Source: an archaeon (GTDB lineage Archaea > Asgardarchaeota > Hermodarchaeia > Hermodarchaeales > Hermodarchaeaceae). Taken from it: DNA of 15,951 nucleotides. The stretch spans positions 1 to 15,951 of the forward strand of contig JABXGU010000628.1 of the NCBI GenBank assembly GCA_016550415.1, written 5' to 3'. Within the stretch, counting starts at the first letter, position 1. Each line of letters starts with the position of its first letter. Under the pieces are notes generated by a model. It did not search any database. It was not told the DNA's origin and saw nothing but the letters and a program-made list of their open reading frames with translations. Positions 7,253-12,509 of the stretch are shown piece by piece. The translations under genes and the position numbers were made by a program.

Positions 7253-7633
7253 TTACTTATTGTCAGATTCCTGATGCCCCCCTGCTTTGCGATCGATGAT
7301 TGCTTGGCGGGCTTTATCCAGTTTCAATTTTGTAATCATTACACAAGAAGGTGGAATGGGAAATGACACAGCTGAGCCATCAACCTTATCGATGGTGATA
7401 TTCTCAATTTCCAATCGCACATTCTTCATATTCACAGCTGTTACAGTACCCTCTGAATCACGAAAAGCTCCACGGACAACTAGCACTGTGTCACCTTTAC
7501 GAACGGGCAATTTGTGAATTCCATGCTTTTCAGCAAGTTCAGGTGCTAAGCGAGCAGTTAGGAGTTTGTGCCGCTTATGCCATGGTGCTGAATAGAGAAG
7601 TTTCCGCTGCTTCTTGGGTTTCTGTGATACCAT
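7253..7633 (-). CDS. rpl24: Large subunit ribosomal protein uL24 (eukaryotic L26)
   Basis: uL24 is an assembly-initiating 50S protein near the tunnel exit. The N-terminal segment (KQRKLLYSAPWHKRHKLLTA, about 8-27) is the archaeal/eukaryotic extension. The KOW motif spans about 45-75, with VRKGDTVLVVRGAFRDSEG followed by TVTAVNMKNVRLEIENI. The C-terminal part contains VPIPPS-like FPIPPSCVMITKLKLD. Length (126) is normal. The start ATG follows AGTGA with about eight bases of spacing, and the L14 stop lies 15 bases upstream. Confidence 0.96.
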   Translation of the reverse strand: MVSQKPKKQRKLLYSAPWHKRHKLLTARLAPELAEKHGIHKLPVRKGDTVLVVRGAFRDSEGTVTAVNMKNVRLEIENITIDKVDGSAVSFPIPPSCVMITKLKLDKARQAIIDRKAGGHQESDNK

Positions 7634-7648
7634 CTTATTTCACTACTC

Positions 7649-8071
7649 CTACACAATGATGCTGGCAACACTTGCGACTCGCGGCCAGCGTTCAGCAGCT
7701 TCACGAGCGATTGGTCCACGAATTTCAGATCCCTGTGGATCCCCTGTTTCGGAGGTAACAACAACAGCATTGTCCTCGAACTGAATCCATTGTCCGCTCA
7801 TACGGCGAAATGGTCTTCGCTGACGAACAATGATCCCGCGAAGCACTTGGCGACGCATCTTAGGTGTTCCTGCCTTACAGGAAACTACGACCATGTCTCC
7901 AATACCTGCAGAAGGTTGTCGACGTAATCGTCCATGATAACCGATAACTGAGATAATCTCAACAATCCTAGCCCCACTGTTATCTGCCACAACTAAACGT
8001 GCGCCAGTGGGCAAAGCATGGCTAATGCGGATTTTTGAGATACCTCGCTGTTTCTTCCCCCGTTTCACCAT
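7649..8071 (-). CDS. rpl14: Large subunit ribosomal protein uL14 (eukaryotic L23)
   Basis: uL14 sits at the subunit interface, contacting 16S rRNA in intersubunit bridges. The five-stranded barrel is recognisable from [19 protein letters not shown] (about 27-44), [16 protein letters not shown] (55-70) and the block [17 protein letters not shown]. The near-C-terminal signature [17 protein letters not shown] (114-130) is conserved in archaea and eukaryotes. Length (140) includes the usual archaeal N-terminal addition. It begins two bases after the S17 stop, implying coupled expression. Confidence 0.97.
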   Translation of the reverse strand: MVKRGKKQRGISKIRISHALPTGARLVVADNSGARIVEIISVIGYHGRLRRQPSAGIGDMVVVSCKAGTPKMRRQVLRGIIVRQRRPFRRMSGQWIQFEDNAVVVTSETGDPQGSEIRGPIAREAAERWPRVASVASIIV

Positions 8072-8073
8072 AA

Positions 8074-8418
8074 CTACTTCACATCCTCCTTACCTTTGAT
8101 TTTACCAACAACTACGAAAGAAACTGTTTTACTCAAAGGTCGGCATTCAACAATACGAACAGTATCTCCAACTTCCACTTGAATACAGGGAGGAAGACGT
8201 GCTGGCGTCATAGAGTGGCACCGAGCATAACGGCGATATTTCTTAATAAACCGAAGATAGTCACGACGAACCACGATAGTTTCTTTCATCTTGGTGCTTG
8301 CTACAACTCCGTCCATTGTCCGCCCTCGTACTGGGAGTGAACCATGAAAAGGACAGAGAGGATCTTTACATTCCTCGCCAGGTGGATCTACTTTTACGCC
8401 AATATTACGAGTTACCAT
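8074..8418 (-). CDS. rps17: Small subunit ribosomal protein uS17 (eukaryotic S11)
   Basis: uS17 is a primary 16S rRNA-binding protein with an OB fold. The N-terminal segment [21 protein letters not shown] (about 6-26) is the archaeal/eukaryotic form with conserved C17, C22 and H25. The OB strands follow at [19 protein letters not shown] (32-50), [31 protein letters not shown] (68-98) and the end FVVVGKIKG. Length is 114 residues. Its ATG lies within the end of the Rpp29 gene (7-base overlap), so translation of the two is likely coupled. Confidence 0.97.
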   Translation of the reverse strand: MVTRNIGVKVDPPGEECKDPLCPFHGSLPVRGRTMDGVVASTKMKETIVVRRDYLRFIKKYRRYARCHSMTPARLPPCIQVEVGDTVRIVECRPLSKTVSFVVVGKIKGKEDVK

Positions 8419-8705
8419 CGAAGACGTTTCGCCCTCCTTAGTCTTTCTGCAGGATGACCAATAATTGTCTGACCATCTAACTGAGTATTTTCACCATTTG
8501 GTAGAGTTATTTCCAAGGAGACGCAATCTTTGGGGATTGTTCTCCTTGTTGTTCCATCAGACAAGGTCAATGTGCTAGATGTTTCATCGACAATGTGACC
8601 ATGAATGTTGGAATAGGAGGCATTCGTAGATTCCACTACTGAGGCATTAAGACCAATGAGTGGACGAATAATGAGGCGAGTTGTATCGTTTACAGTTTTA
8701 TTCAC
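8412..8705 (-). CDS. rnp1: Ribonuclease P protein component 1 (Rpp29/Pop4)
   Basis: Rpp29 is a protein subunit of archaeal RNase P, which trims the 5' leader of precursor tRNAs; it pairs with Rpp21 in the specificity module. The Sm-like core is seen at about residues 14-62: RPLIGLNASVVESTN, then IHGHIVDETSSTLTLSDG and the closing IPKDCVSLEI. The gene occupies its usual archaeal place between L29 and S17. I chose the GTG start because a GGAGG lies nine bases upstream; a GTG two codons earlier and a TTG at 8735 are alternatives. With the chosen start the gene overlaps the end of L29 by eight bases, and the product is 97 residues, near the family norm. Confidence 0.92.
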   Translation of the reverse strand: MNKTVNDTTRLIIRPLIGLNASVVESTNASYSNIHGHIVDETSSTLTLSDGTTRRTIPKDCVSLEITLPNGENTQLDGQTIIGHPAERLRRAKRLRW

Positions 8706-8949
8706 TTCCACTAACCTCCCTATCCATTTCTTCAACTTCTGTCATGCGTCGATGTTCGTTGATAACAGTGAGTAGACGCGCTATGTTCTTTCGAATTGCG
8801 CGAATGGCACCAGGATTTTCCATACCAGCACCTGAAACCATAGCAGCACGTTGCTTGGCTAATTCAGAACGGTACTCTGCGAGTTTTCGTTCACGTTCAT
8901 CTTCCCGCATATTTCTGATTTCAGACATTTTGAGTAGTGCCATCTTCAT
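8698..8949 (-). CDS. rpl29: Large subunit ribosomal protein uL29 (eukaryotic L35)
   Basis: uL29 is a two-helix protein at the polypeptide tunnel exit, where SRP and other nascent-chain factors dock. The motif MALLKMSEIRNMREDERERK opens the first helix, and GMENPGAIRAIRKNIARLLTVINE is the conserved loop and second helix. The tail beyond residue 66 is acidic and a little longer than usual. The start is not fully settled: the ATG used here has GGAGG five bases upstream, an ATG two codons later (8943) has it eleven bases upstream and aligns best with known N-termini, and one at 8964 has no ribosome binding site. Confidence 0.93.
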   Translation of the reverse strand: MKMALLKMSEIRNMREDERERKLAEYRSELAKQRAAMVSGAGMENPGAIRAIRKNIARLLTVINEHRRMTEVEEMDREVSGSE

Positions 8950-8972
8950 TTTTTCCTCCATCATAGAGCGTA

Positions 8973-10094
8973 TTATTTGGATGCAGAATCCTTACCAGTA
9001 GAAGATCCCTTACCCGATTTCGACTTCGGTTTATTCTTACTTTTTGCTTTGGGCTTTGGCTTTTCTGCAGCAGACTTCCCCTTTGCCTTCGGTGTCGCCT
9101 TCTCCTTTGGCTTTGCTTTTGGCTTGGCCTTTGCTTTTGGTTTAGGCTTTGGCTTTGCTTCTGCCTTTGCCTTAGCCTTGGGCTTAGCTTTGGTTTTTGG
9201 CTCAGGTTTTGTTTCTGGTTCAGGTTCTGGCACAGGTTTTGCCTCTGGCTCCTCAGGTTTCAATGGCGATATTTCTTCGCCTTCCTCGGTTGTTGGTTCA
9301 GCTTCTGGAGCCTCTGAAGGTTCTAAAATCTCAGATTCTATTGATTCTTCTTCTTGCGGTGACTCTTCCATATCAGGAGGTAGCTCTGCGCTTTCTTCAG
9401 GAGTCTCTTCAAGTGGTTGAGTGGCTTCAAAAGGAACTTCCTCCTCAACTACTTCAATTTCTGACCCCTCTGCAACGGGAATCGGTGCGGGAACTGCCTC
9501 TTTATGCTGAATAGAAGGACGATCAGGAATGGCTGCATTAGGAAGCATTATTCGGACCTGTACACCAATTGTCCCTAATTTCATGATAGCGAATGCCGTG
9601 CCAGAACTAACATTAACCCTTACTGGCTCTCCGGTCTTAGCTACATATCCACTCCTAAATTTCTGATGACGAGCACGTCGGCTAGTAAGCTTGCCTTTAA
9701 CGGAGATTTCTACACCTACGGCACCAGCACCTACTATTCGACGAAGGACCCCATATGCTGCGCGGCGGAATTGATCACCACGCTCCAGCCTTTGAGCAAG
9801 TCGTTCAGCCATTACTGGACCATTCAGCTCAGGCACTTCGACTTCATTAACTTCTATTTGTGGTGCTTCTAATCCAAATTTTGTCTCAAGAGTTTCGGTG
9901 AGTTCTCGTACGGTTACACCTCGACGACCAATCACAATTCCAGCTCTTGTAGCATAAATAATGACTCTCATACCAAGGGGAGTTTTCTGCAGATCAACTC
10001 CAGCATATCCAGCACGTCGCAATTCAGTTCGAAGGTAATCGTCTATTTTTACTCTTAGAAGCCCCCGAGTGATAAAATGATTTTCAGCTGACAC
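8973..10094 (-). CDS. rps3: Small subunit ribosomal protein uS3 with long acidic-then-basic C-terminal tail
   Basis: uS3 forms part of the mRNA entry channel and helicase site of the 30S subunit. The conserved protein occupies about residues 1-195: the N-terminal KH domain with the G-x-x-G loop VIGRRG (54-59), followed by RLERGDQFRRAAYGVLRRI (102-120), then the C-terminal S3 domain with KGKLTSRRARHQKFRSGYVAKTG and the ending GVQVRIMLP. The remaining ~175 residues are a two-part tail: about 210-285 is Glu/Pro/Ser-rich and strongly acidic, and about 286-373 is built of Lys/Ala/Pro repeats. Archaeal S3 is normally about 210-250 residues. The start is GTG with GGAGG seven bases upstream; L22 stops two bases before it. 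No stop or frameshift interrupts the tail. Confidence 0.96.
   Translation of the reverse strand: MSAENHFITRGLLRVKIDDYLRTELRRAGYAGVDLQKTPLGMRVIIYATRAGIVIGRRGVTVRELTETLETKFGLEAPQIEVNEVEVPELNGPVMAERLAQRLERGDQFRRAAYGVLRRIVGAGAVGVEISVKGKLTSRRARHQKFRSGYVAKTGEPVRVNVSSGTAFAIMKLGTIGVQVRIMLPNAAIPDRPSIQHKEAVPAPIPVAEGSEIEVVEEEVPFEATQPLEETPEESAELPPDMEESPQEEESIESEILEPSEAPEAEPTTEEGEEISPLKPEEPEAKPVPEPEPETKPEPKTKAKPKAKAKAEAKPKPKPKAKAKPKAKPKEKATPKAKGKSAAEKPKPKAKSKNKPKSKSGKGSSTGKDSASK
8976..9239 (-). repeat. Low-complexity repeat encoding the Lys/Ala/Pro tail of uS3
   Basis: On the plus strand this reads as an irregular array of units resembling 'ggctttgg', 'gcttttggc' and 'gcctttggc'. It encodes degenerate K-P-K-A-K type repeats at residues 286-373 of uS3. 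The units are imperfect and mix synonymous codons, so protein-level selection is likelier than a recent DNA slippage event. Such tracts can still expand or contract by replication slippage. Confidence 0.7.
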
Positions 10095-10096
10095 TG

Positions 10097-10558
10097 TTAT
10101 TCCTCCGTCACAACCACTTCAATATGGACTAGCTGTTCGTCAAAGGGAGAAGACCGTCCTCGAGCCCTTTCGATTACACGACGAAGGACACGCCCCGAAT
10201 AGGCAGATATGTGAGTAACGCGGAGCCGTTCAAGGTCAAGGCCCTTGTAATCAGCATTATTTTCTGCGTTTTCGAGAACTTTGAGAATAGCCTTCGATGT
10301 CTTTACTGGGAACCGTCCAGAATCTGCTTTCTCTAGCCCCCGTCGATGACCCATCTTTTTATCATGGCGTCGGTAGGGAACCGCTTGTCGAAGAGCGATA
10401 ACCTCTTCTAGAAAGCTTTTCGCAGCTTCAAGTCGAAGACCTCGAACTTCCTGACAGACCTCTCTAGCAGCTTTTGGCGAGATGCGCACCTCGCGTCCGC
10501 TAGCTTTGGCGGTTTTGTCAGGGTCTAATCCGATGATGGAATATCCATATTCTGGCAT
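10097..10558 (-). CDS. rpl22: Large subunit ribosomal protein uL22 (eukaryotic L17)
   Basis: uL22 lines the nascent-peptide tunnel and contacts all 23S rRNA domains. Conserved segments are EVRISPKAAREVCQEVRG (about 23-40), the archaeal/eukaryotic loop AVPYRRHDKKMGHRRG (59-74), GRFPVKTSKAILKVLENAENNA (81-102) and the C-terminal strand VLRRVIERARGRSSPFDEQLVHIEVVV. Length (153) is as expected for archaea. It is the first gene of the downstream operon because S19 is no longer adjacent. The 192-base upstream spacer carries a TATA-like element and hairpins, one of them overlapping the ribosome-binding region. Confidence 0.97.
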   Translation of the reverse strand: MPEYGYSIIGLDPDKTAKASGREVRISPKAAREVCQEVRGLRLEAAKSFLEEVIALRQAVPYRRHDKKMGHRRGLEKADSGRFPVKTSKAILKVLENAENNADYKGLDLERLRVTHISAYSGRVLRRVIERARGRSSPFDEQLVHIEVVVTEE

Positions 10559-10750
10559 GGTCTACCAACCTTGATTGGTTGAATAGCATTTTTTGCGGGT
10601 TGCAGTCTCGAAGACTCCGAGAGCCGCTATTAAGTGTTTCTTTACACAGGGTGAGCAGGACCCTCGGTGCTGTGCCGCACTCCTGTACTAAAATACAGGA
10701 GCGTCCCCCCAGAAGCAATGTAGTCCTTATAAGAATTCTGTTTCACTAGT
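10559..10750 (-). promoter_or_regulatory. Structured leader/promoter region of the L22 operon, possible small RNA
   Basis: This spacer is visibly richer in G+C than its surroundings and rich in inverted repeats. A perfect 8-bp stem with a 6-base loop lies at 10680-10701 (CTCCTGTA/TACAGGAG). AGGGT/ACCCT pair at 10648-10652 and 10660-10664, flanked by CACA/TGTG. AGTCT/AGACT (10604-10616, 3-base loop) is nested in GCGG/CCGC (10595-10627). ACCAA/TTGGT (10564-10579) is next to the L22 start. A TATA-like CTTATAAG at 10726-10733 would place transcription start near 10700-10706, giving a leader of about 140 bases. It does not fold as a tRNA, and I recognise no known RNA family. Confidence 0.45.
10726..10733 (-). 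promoter_or_regulatory. TATA-like box of the L22 operon promoter
   Basis: CTTATAAG matches the archaeal TATA consensus and lies between the Trm112-like gene's stop and L22. It would supply transcription to the ribosomal operon, which has lost its S10-type upstream genes. Being palindromic, it does not show direction by itself; the downstream genes suggest minus-strand use. Assigned by eye. Confidence 0.4.
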
Positions 10751-11257
10751 TCATGCTTCAGGTTTGATTGAAAAGGGTTTGGAGCCGGTAAGGATGGACT
10801 CTGGCAAGACGTTTTGGTATTTTCTTAGAAAAGACGTATCTGGTTTTCTTTTTCTTTCCGTGTCAGGAAGAAGCTCTGGAACGCTACTTATGCGAGAGCC
10901 AATTGGATACCAACGTTGGCATTTTTCGCACCGCAGTGTTCCGGATATTATCTCTAAGCCATGAAAATATTCTACAAGTGGCTTCAGTGCAGTAGGTGAA
11001 GGTTTTTGCTGAGAAAAAACAGAAAATGCCTTTCGTGCAGCATCTAATTTCTGGTCAAAATCCTTGTTACCAGAAAGATTGTGCACGGGACCTAGGGAGG
11101 GTTCACTAAGAACACCCTTCTTGTAGTGAACCATCAATTCATTGGCAAGTTCCTTAGAATCTGCTAATTTGATTTTATCCACTTGAAGTACATGGATTGT
11201 GAGAGGGTGTTCTTTACAAATCGGGCAGGCTAAAATATTGAGTAACCATGGCTTCAT
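10751..11257 (-). CDS. trm112: Trm112-like zinc protein, probable methyltransferase activator
   Basis: Trm112 is a small partner that stabilises and activates SAM-dependent methyltransferases acting on tRNA, rRNA and release factor (Trm9, Trm11, Bud23 and Mtq2 in eukaryotes). The N-terminus MKPWLLNILACPICKEHPL has the family pattern with C11 and C14. The second zinc pair is C110 and C113 in the conserved block LEIISGTLRCEKCQRWYPI, followed by SVPELLP. Between the pairs lies an insert of about 95 residues with helical character (for example DQKLDAARKAFSVF), as in eukaryotic Trm112 and unlike the compact bacterial YcaR/Trm112 form. The last 35 residues are a basic tail. I start at this ATG because it matches the family N-terminus and has GAGG nine bases upstream; an in-frame ATG at 11383 has no ribosome binding site. 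Confidence 0.82.
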   Translation of the reverse strand: MKPWLLNILACPICKEHPLTIHVLQVDKIKLADSKELANELMVHYKKGVLSEPSLGPVHNLSGNKDFDQKLDAARKAFSVFSQQKPSPTALKPLVEYFHGLEIISGTLRCEKCQRWYPIGSRISSVPELLPDTERKRKPDTSFLRKYQNVLPESILTGSKPFSIKPEA

Positions 11258-11395
11258 GGTACAATCCTCATATGGTGTCAATAGACCCGGTCTTTCTTCA
11301 CAGCCAACCATTCTTAAACATAGCCCTTCTTTGGTTAAAACCTGTTCAAATGAAAAAAGAGAATGCTTTTTGTCGAATAACATTGATTCTTACCT
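11258..11395. promoter_or_regulatory. Divergent intergenic region between trm112-like gene and DUF457-type gene
   Basis: A 138-base AT-rich spacer that must hold promoters for two divergent genes. The near-palindrome GGTTAAAACC (11333-11342) could act as a TATA-like element for the plus-strand gene, whose ATG lies about 55 bases further on. TTTAAG on the minus strand near 11312-11317 could serve the Trm112-like gene. These are assignments by eye. The minus strand is open in the Trm112 frame across this spacer, probably by chance. Confidence 0.3.
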
Positions 11396-11914
11396 ATGCC
11401 AACGCTAATGGAGCACATGGCAATTGCTGGGTTCATTGCACTGCCCCTAGCAAGAAAGCCAAAATGGATTATTGGTCTTTGCTGGGTTGCTATTCTTCCA
11501 GACCTTGACATTCTTCTTGGCCTACACCGAATTGCTTTCCACTCTTTGCTTTTTCTTGTGCCCATTAGTGCGATTCTTGTTGGTGTTTCATGGCGTTGGT
11601 TCTCAAATTATCGTGAACCTGCGTTCTTTGCTGCTTTCTGTTTACTTAGCCACACCATCATGGATTGGCTTCAAGGATGGGTTGCCCTCCTATGGCCAAT
11701 AGTGCCATTCACATTCTGGCTAAATATCCATTTACAACTTGCATGGCAAGGGCAGGTTCTATTGCCCTATCTTGAAATTGGACCCATGATTGGTCCCCTT
11801 GAACCACTTTTTGAACCAAGTACGGCTTCTCTTCTTGGGCCTTTCGAATTTGTCTTCTTTCTCTTTTTCATTATAGTCGCTCTAATCAAAATCCGGACTA
11901 CGAAGAAAACCTAG
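11396..11914 (+). CDS. YdjM/DUF457-family membrane-bound metal-dependent hydrolase
   Basis: A 172-residue polytopic membrane protein with four or five hydrophobic segments (about 22-42, 50-68, 76-90, 95-110, 150-166). It carries the motif set of the YdjM/DUF457 family: an N-terminal His (H7, EHMAIAG), PDLD at 35-38, H44-R with H49-S (LHRIAFHS), and H86 with MD at 89-90 (SHTIMDWLQG). In this family these His/Asp residues are predicted metal ligands; true substrates are mostly unknown. It is the only plus-strand gene in the ribosomal part, facing S19 and diverging from the Trm112-like gene. No clear Shine-Dalgarno precedes the ATG, which could mean a leaderless mRNA; an ATG four codons later (EHMAIAG) is an alternative start. 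I infer family membership from motifs only. Confidence 0.75.
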   Translation: MPTLMEHMAIAGFIALPLARKPKWIIGLCWVAILPDLDILLGLHRIAFHSLLFLVPISAILVGVSWRWFSNYREPAFFAAFCLLSHTIMDWLQGWVALLWPIVPFTFWLNIHLQLAWQGQVLLPYLEIGPMIGPLEPLFEPSTASLLGPFEFVFFLFFIIVALIKIRTTKKT

Positions 11915-12012
11915 TCACAGTAACTACTAAGAGTCAAGTAACATTCTCTGTGAGCGAAGAATCAAGGATTTTCTAATGTATTTTGGAAAATGGGATTTTA
12001 GACCAATACGGA
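11915..12012. terminator. Convergent spacer with probable termination signals
   Basis: Ninety-eight bases separate the stop codons of the plus-strand hydrolase gene and minus-strand S19. Short T-runs occur on the plus strand (ATTTTCTAATGTATTTT, about 11969-11985) and on the minus strand (CCCATTTTCC just after the S19 stop). Archaeal termination commonly uses T-rich tracts without a strong hairpin, so both genes may end here. No stable hairpin is obvious. Confidence 0.3.
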
Positions 12013-12417
12013 TTACTTCAAGGGTACGTATTGGCTTCCACGAGTAGCCCCGATACCGGGGTTACCATGGCGTACAACTTTGTTAGTAGGAGCGTATTCG
12101 CCAAGATAATGACCAATATGTTCAGCCCTGACTTCAAGGGGAATGAACTCTTTGCCATTATGGATAGAAATTGTGAGACCGACCATTTCAGGGAGAACAA
12201 TCATATCGCGGCTGTGAGTTCGAATGATACCTTTCCCGCCTTTTCCGATTGATTGTCGTGCGCTTCGCATACGTTCAAGGAACTTCTTTTGACGGGTTGA
12301 AAGACCGCGGCGTAGGCTTCGGCGCTGACGGCTAGGTAGAAGTCGGATGAATTCATCCATTGGCATCCGCTGAAGGGCTTCCAATTCAAAGCCACGATAC
12401 TTGAATTTCTTTACCAC
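12013..12417 (-). CDS. rps19: Small subunit ribosomal protein uS19 (eukaryotic S15)
   Basis: uS19 lies in the 30S head, contacting S13 and the A-site finger. The archaeal/eukaryotic N-terminus ([21 protein letters not shown]) is followed by the Arg-rich block [18 protein letters not shown]. The globular signature is [20 protein letters not shown], with IHNGKEF, then [21 protein letters not shown] and the ending [10 protein letters not shown] begin at a GTG with AGGTGA five bases upstream and a family-like N-terminus; a GTG three codons earlier (12426) is less likely because it overlaps that site. Length is then 134. The gene is isolated: L2 is not upstream and L22 is not directly downstream, so it is probably transcribed alone. 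Confidence 0.96.
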   Translation of the reverse strand: MVKKFKYRGFELEALQRMPMDEFIRLLPSRQRRSLRRGLSTRQKKFLERMRSARQSIGKGGKGIIRTHSRDMIVLPEMVGLTISIHNGKEFIPLEVRAEHIGHYLGEYAPTNKVVRHGNPGIGATRGSQYVPLK

Positions 12418-12459
12418 ATGTCTCACCTATGGCGGGCAAGTTTCAGGATACAGTTACGC

Positions 12460-12467
12460 CTTTTAAG
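12460..12467 (-). promoter_or_regulatory. Candidate TATA box for rps19
   Basis: The minus strand reads CTTAAAAG, preceded by the purine-rich GGAGAAATT, which could contain a BRE. A start of transcription about 25 bases downstream would leave a roughly 20-base leader holding the AGGTGA ribosome-binding site. A dedicated promoter is needed here because the gene upstream is an unrelated membrane protein. Assigned by eye. Confidence 0.4.
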
Positions 12468-12509
12468 AATTTCTCCTTACAGTCTCCTCAAGTGAATATT
12501 TTCCTAAGT

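Noticed and set aside
8977..9420. Long plus-strand open frame with Phe/Gly/Ala-rich hydrophobic repeats opposite the uS3 tail
   Set aside because: It is the antisense shadow of the Lys/Ala/Pro and Glu-rich codons of uS3; the hydrophobic pattern follows from complementing those codons, and there is no ribosome-binding site or homologous motif.
10645..10674. Kink-loop (L7Ae-binding) motif GGGTGAGCAGGACCC suggesting an H/ACA or C/D guide RNA
   Set aside because: Only one unpaired base lies between the GGG/CCC stem and the GA pair where a kink-turn needs three, it is on the plus strand opposite the probable transcript, and no ACA box with a matching pocket or C/D boxes are found.
10590..10706. 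tRNA gene or intron-containing tRNA
   Set aside because: TTCGAGA resembles a T loop but has no G-C closing pair, and no 7-bp acceptor stem or D arm can be built around it on either strand.
11258..11383. A longer Trm112-like protein starting at 11383
   Set aside because: The extra 42 residues have no resemblance to the family, the upstream ATG lacks a ribosome-binding site, and the inner ATG has GAGG and the canonical N-terminus.
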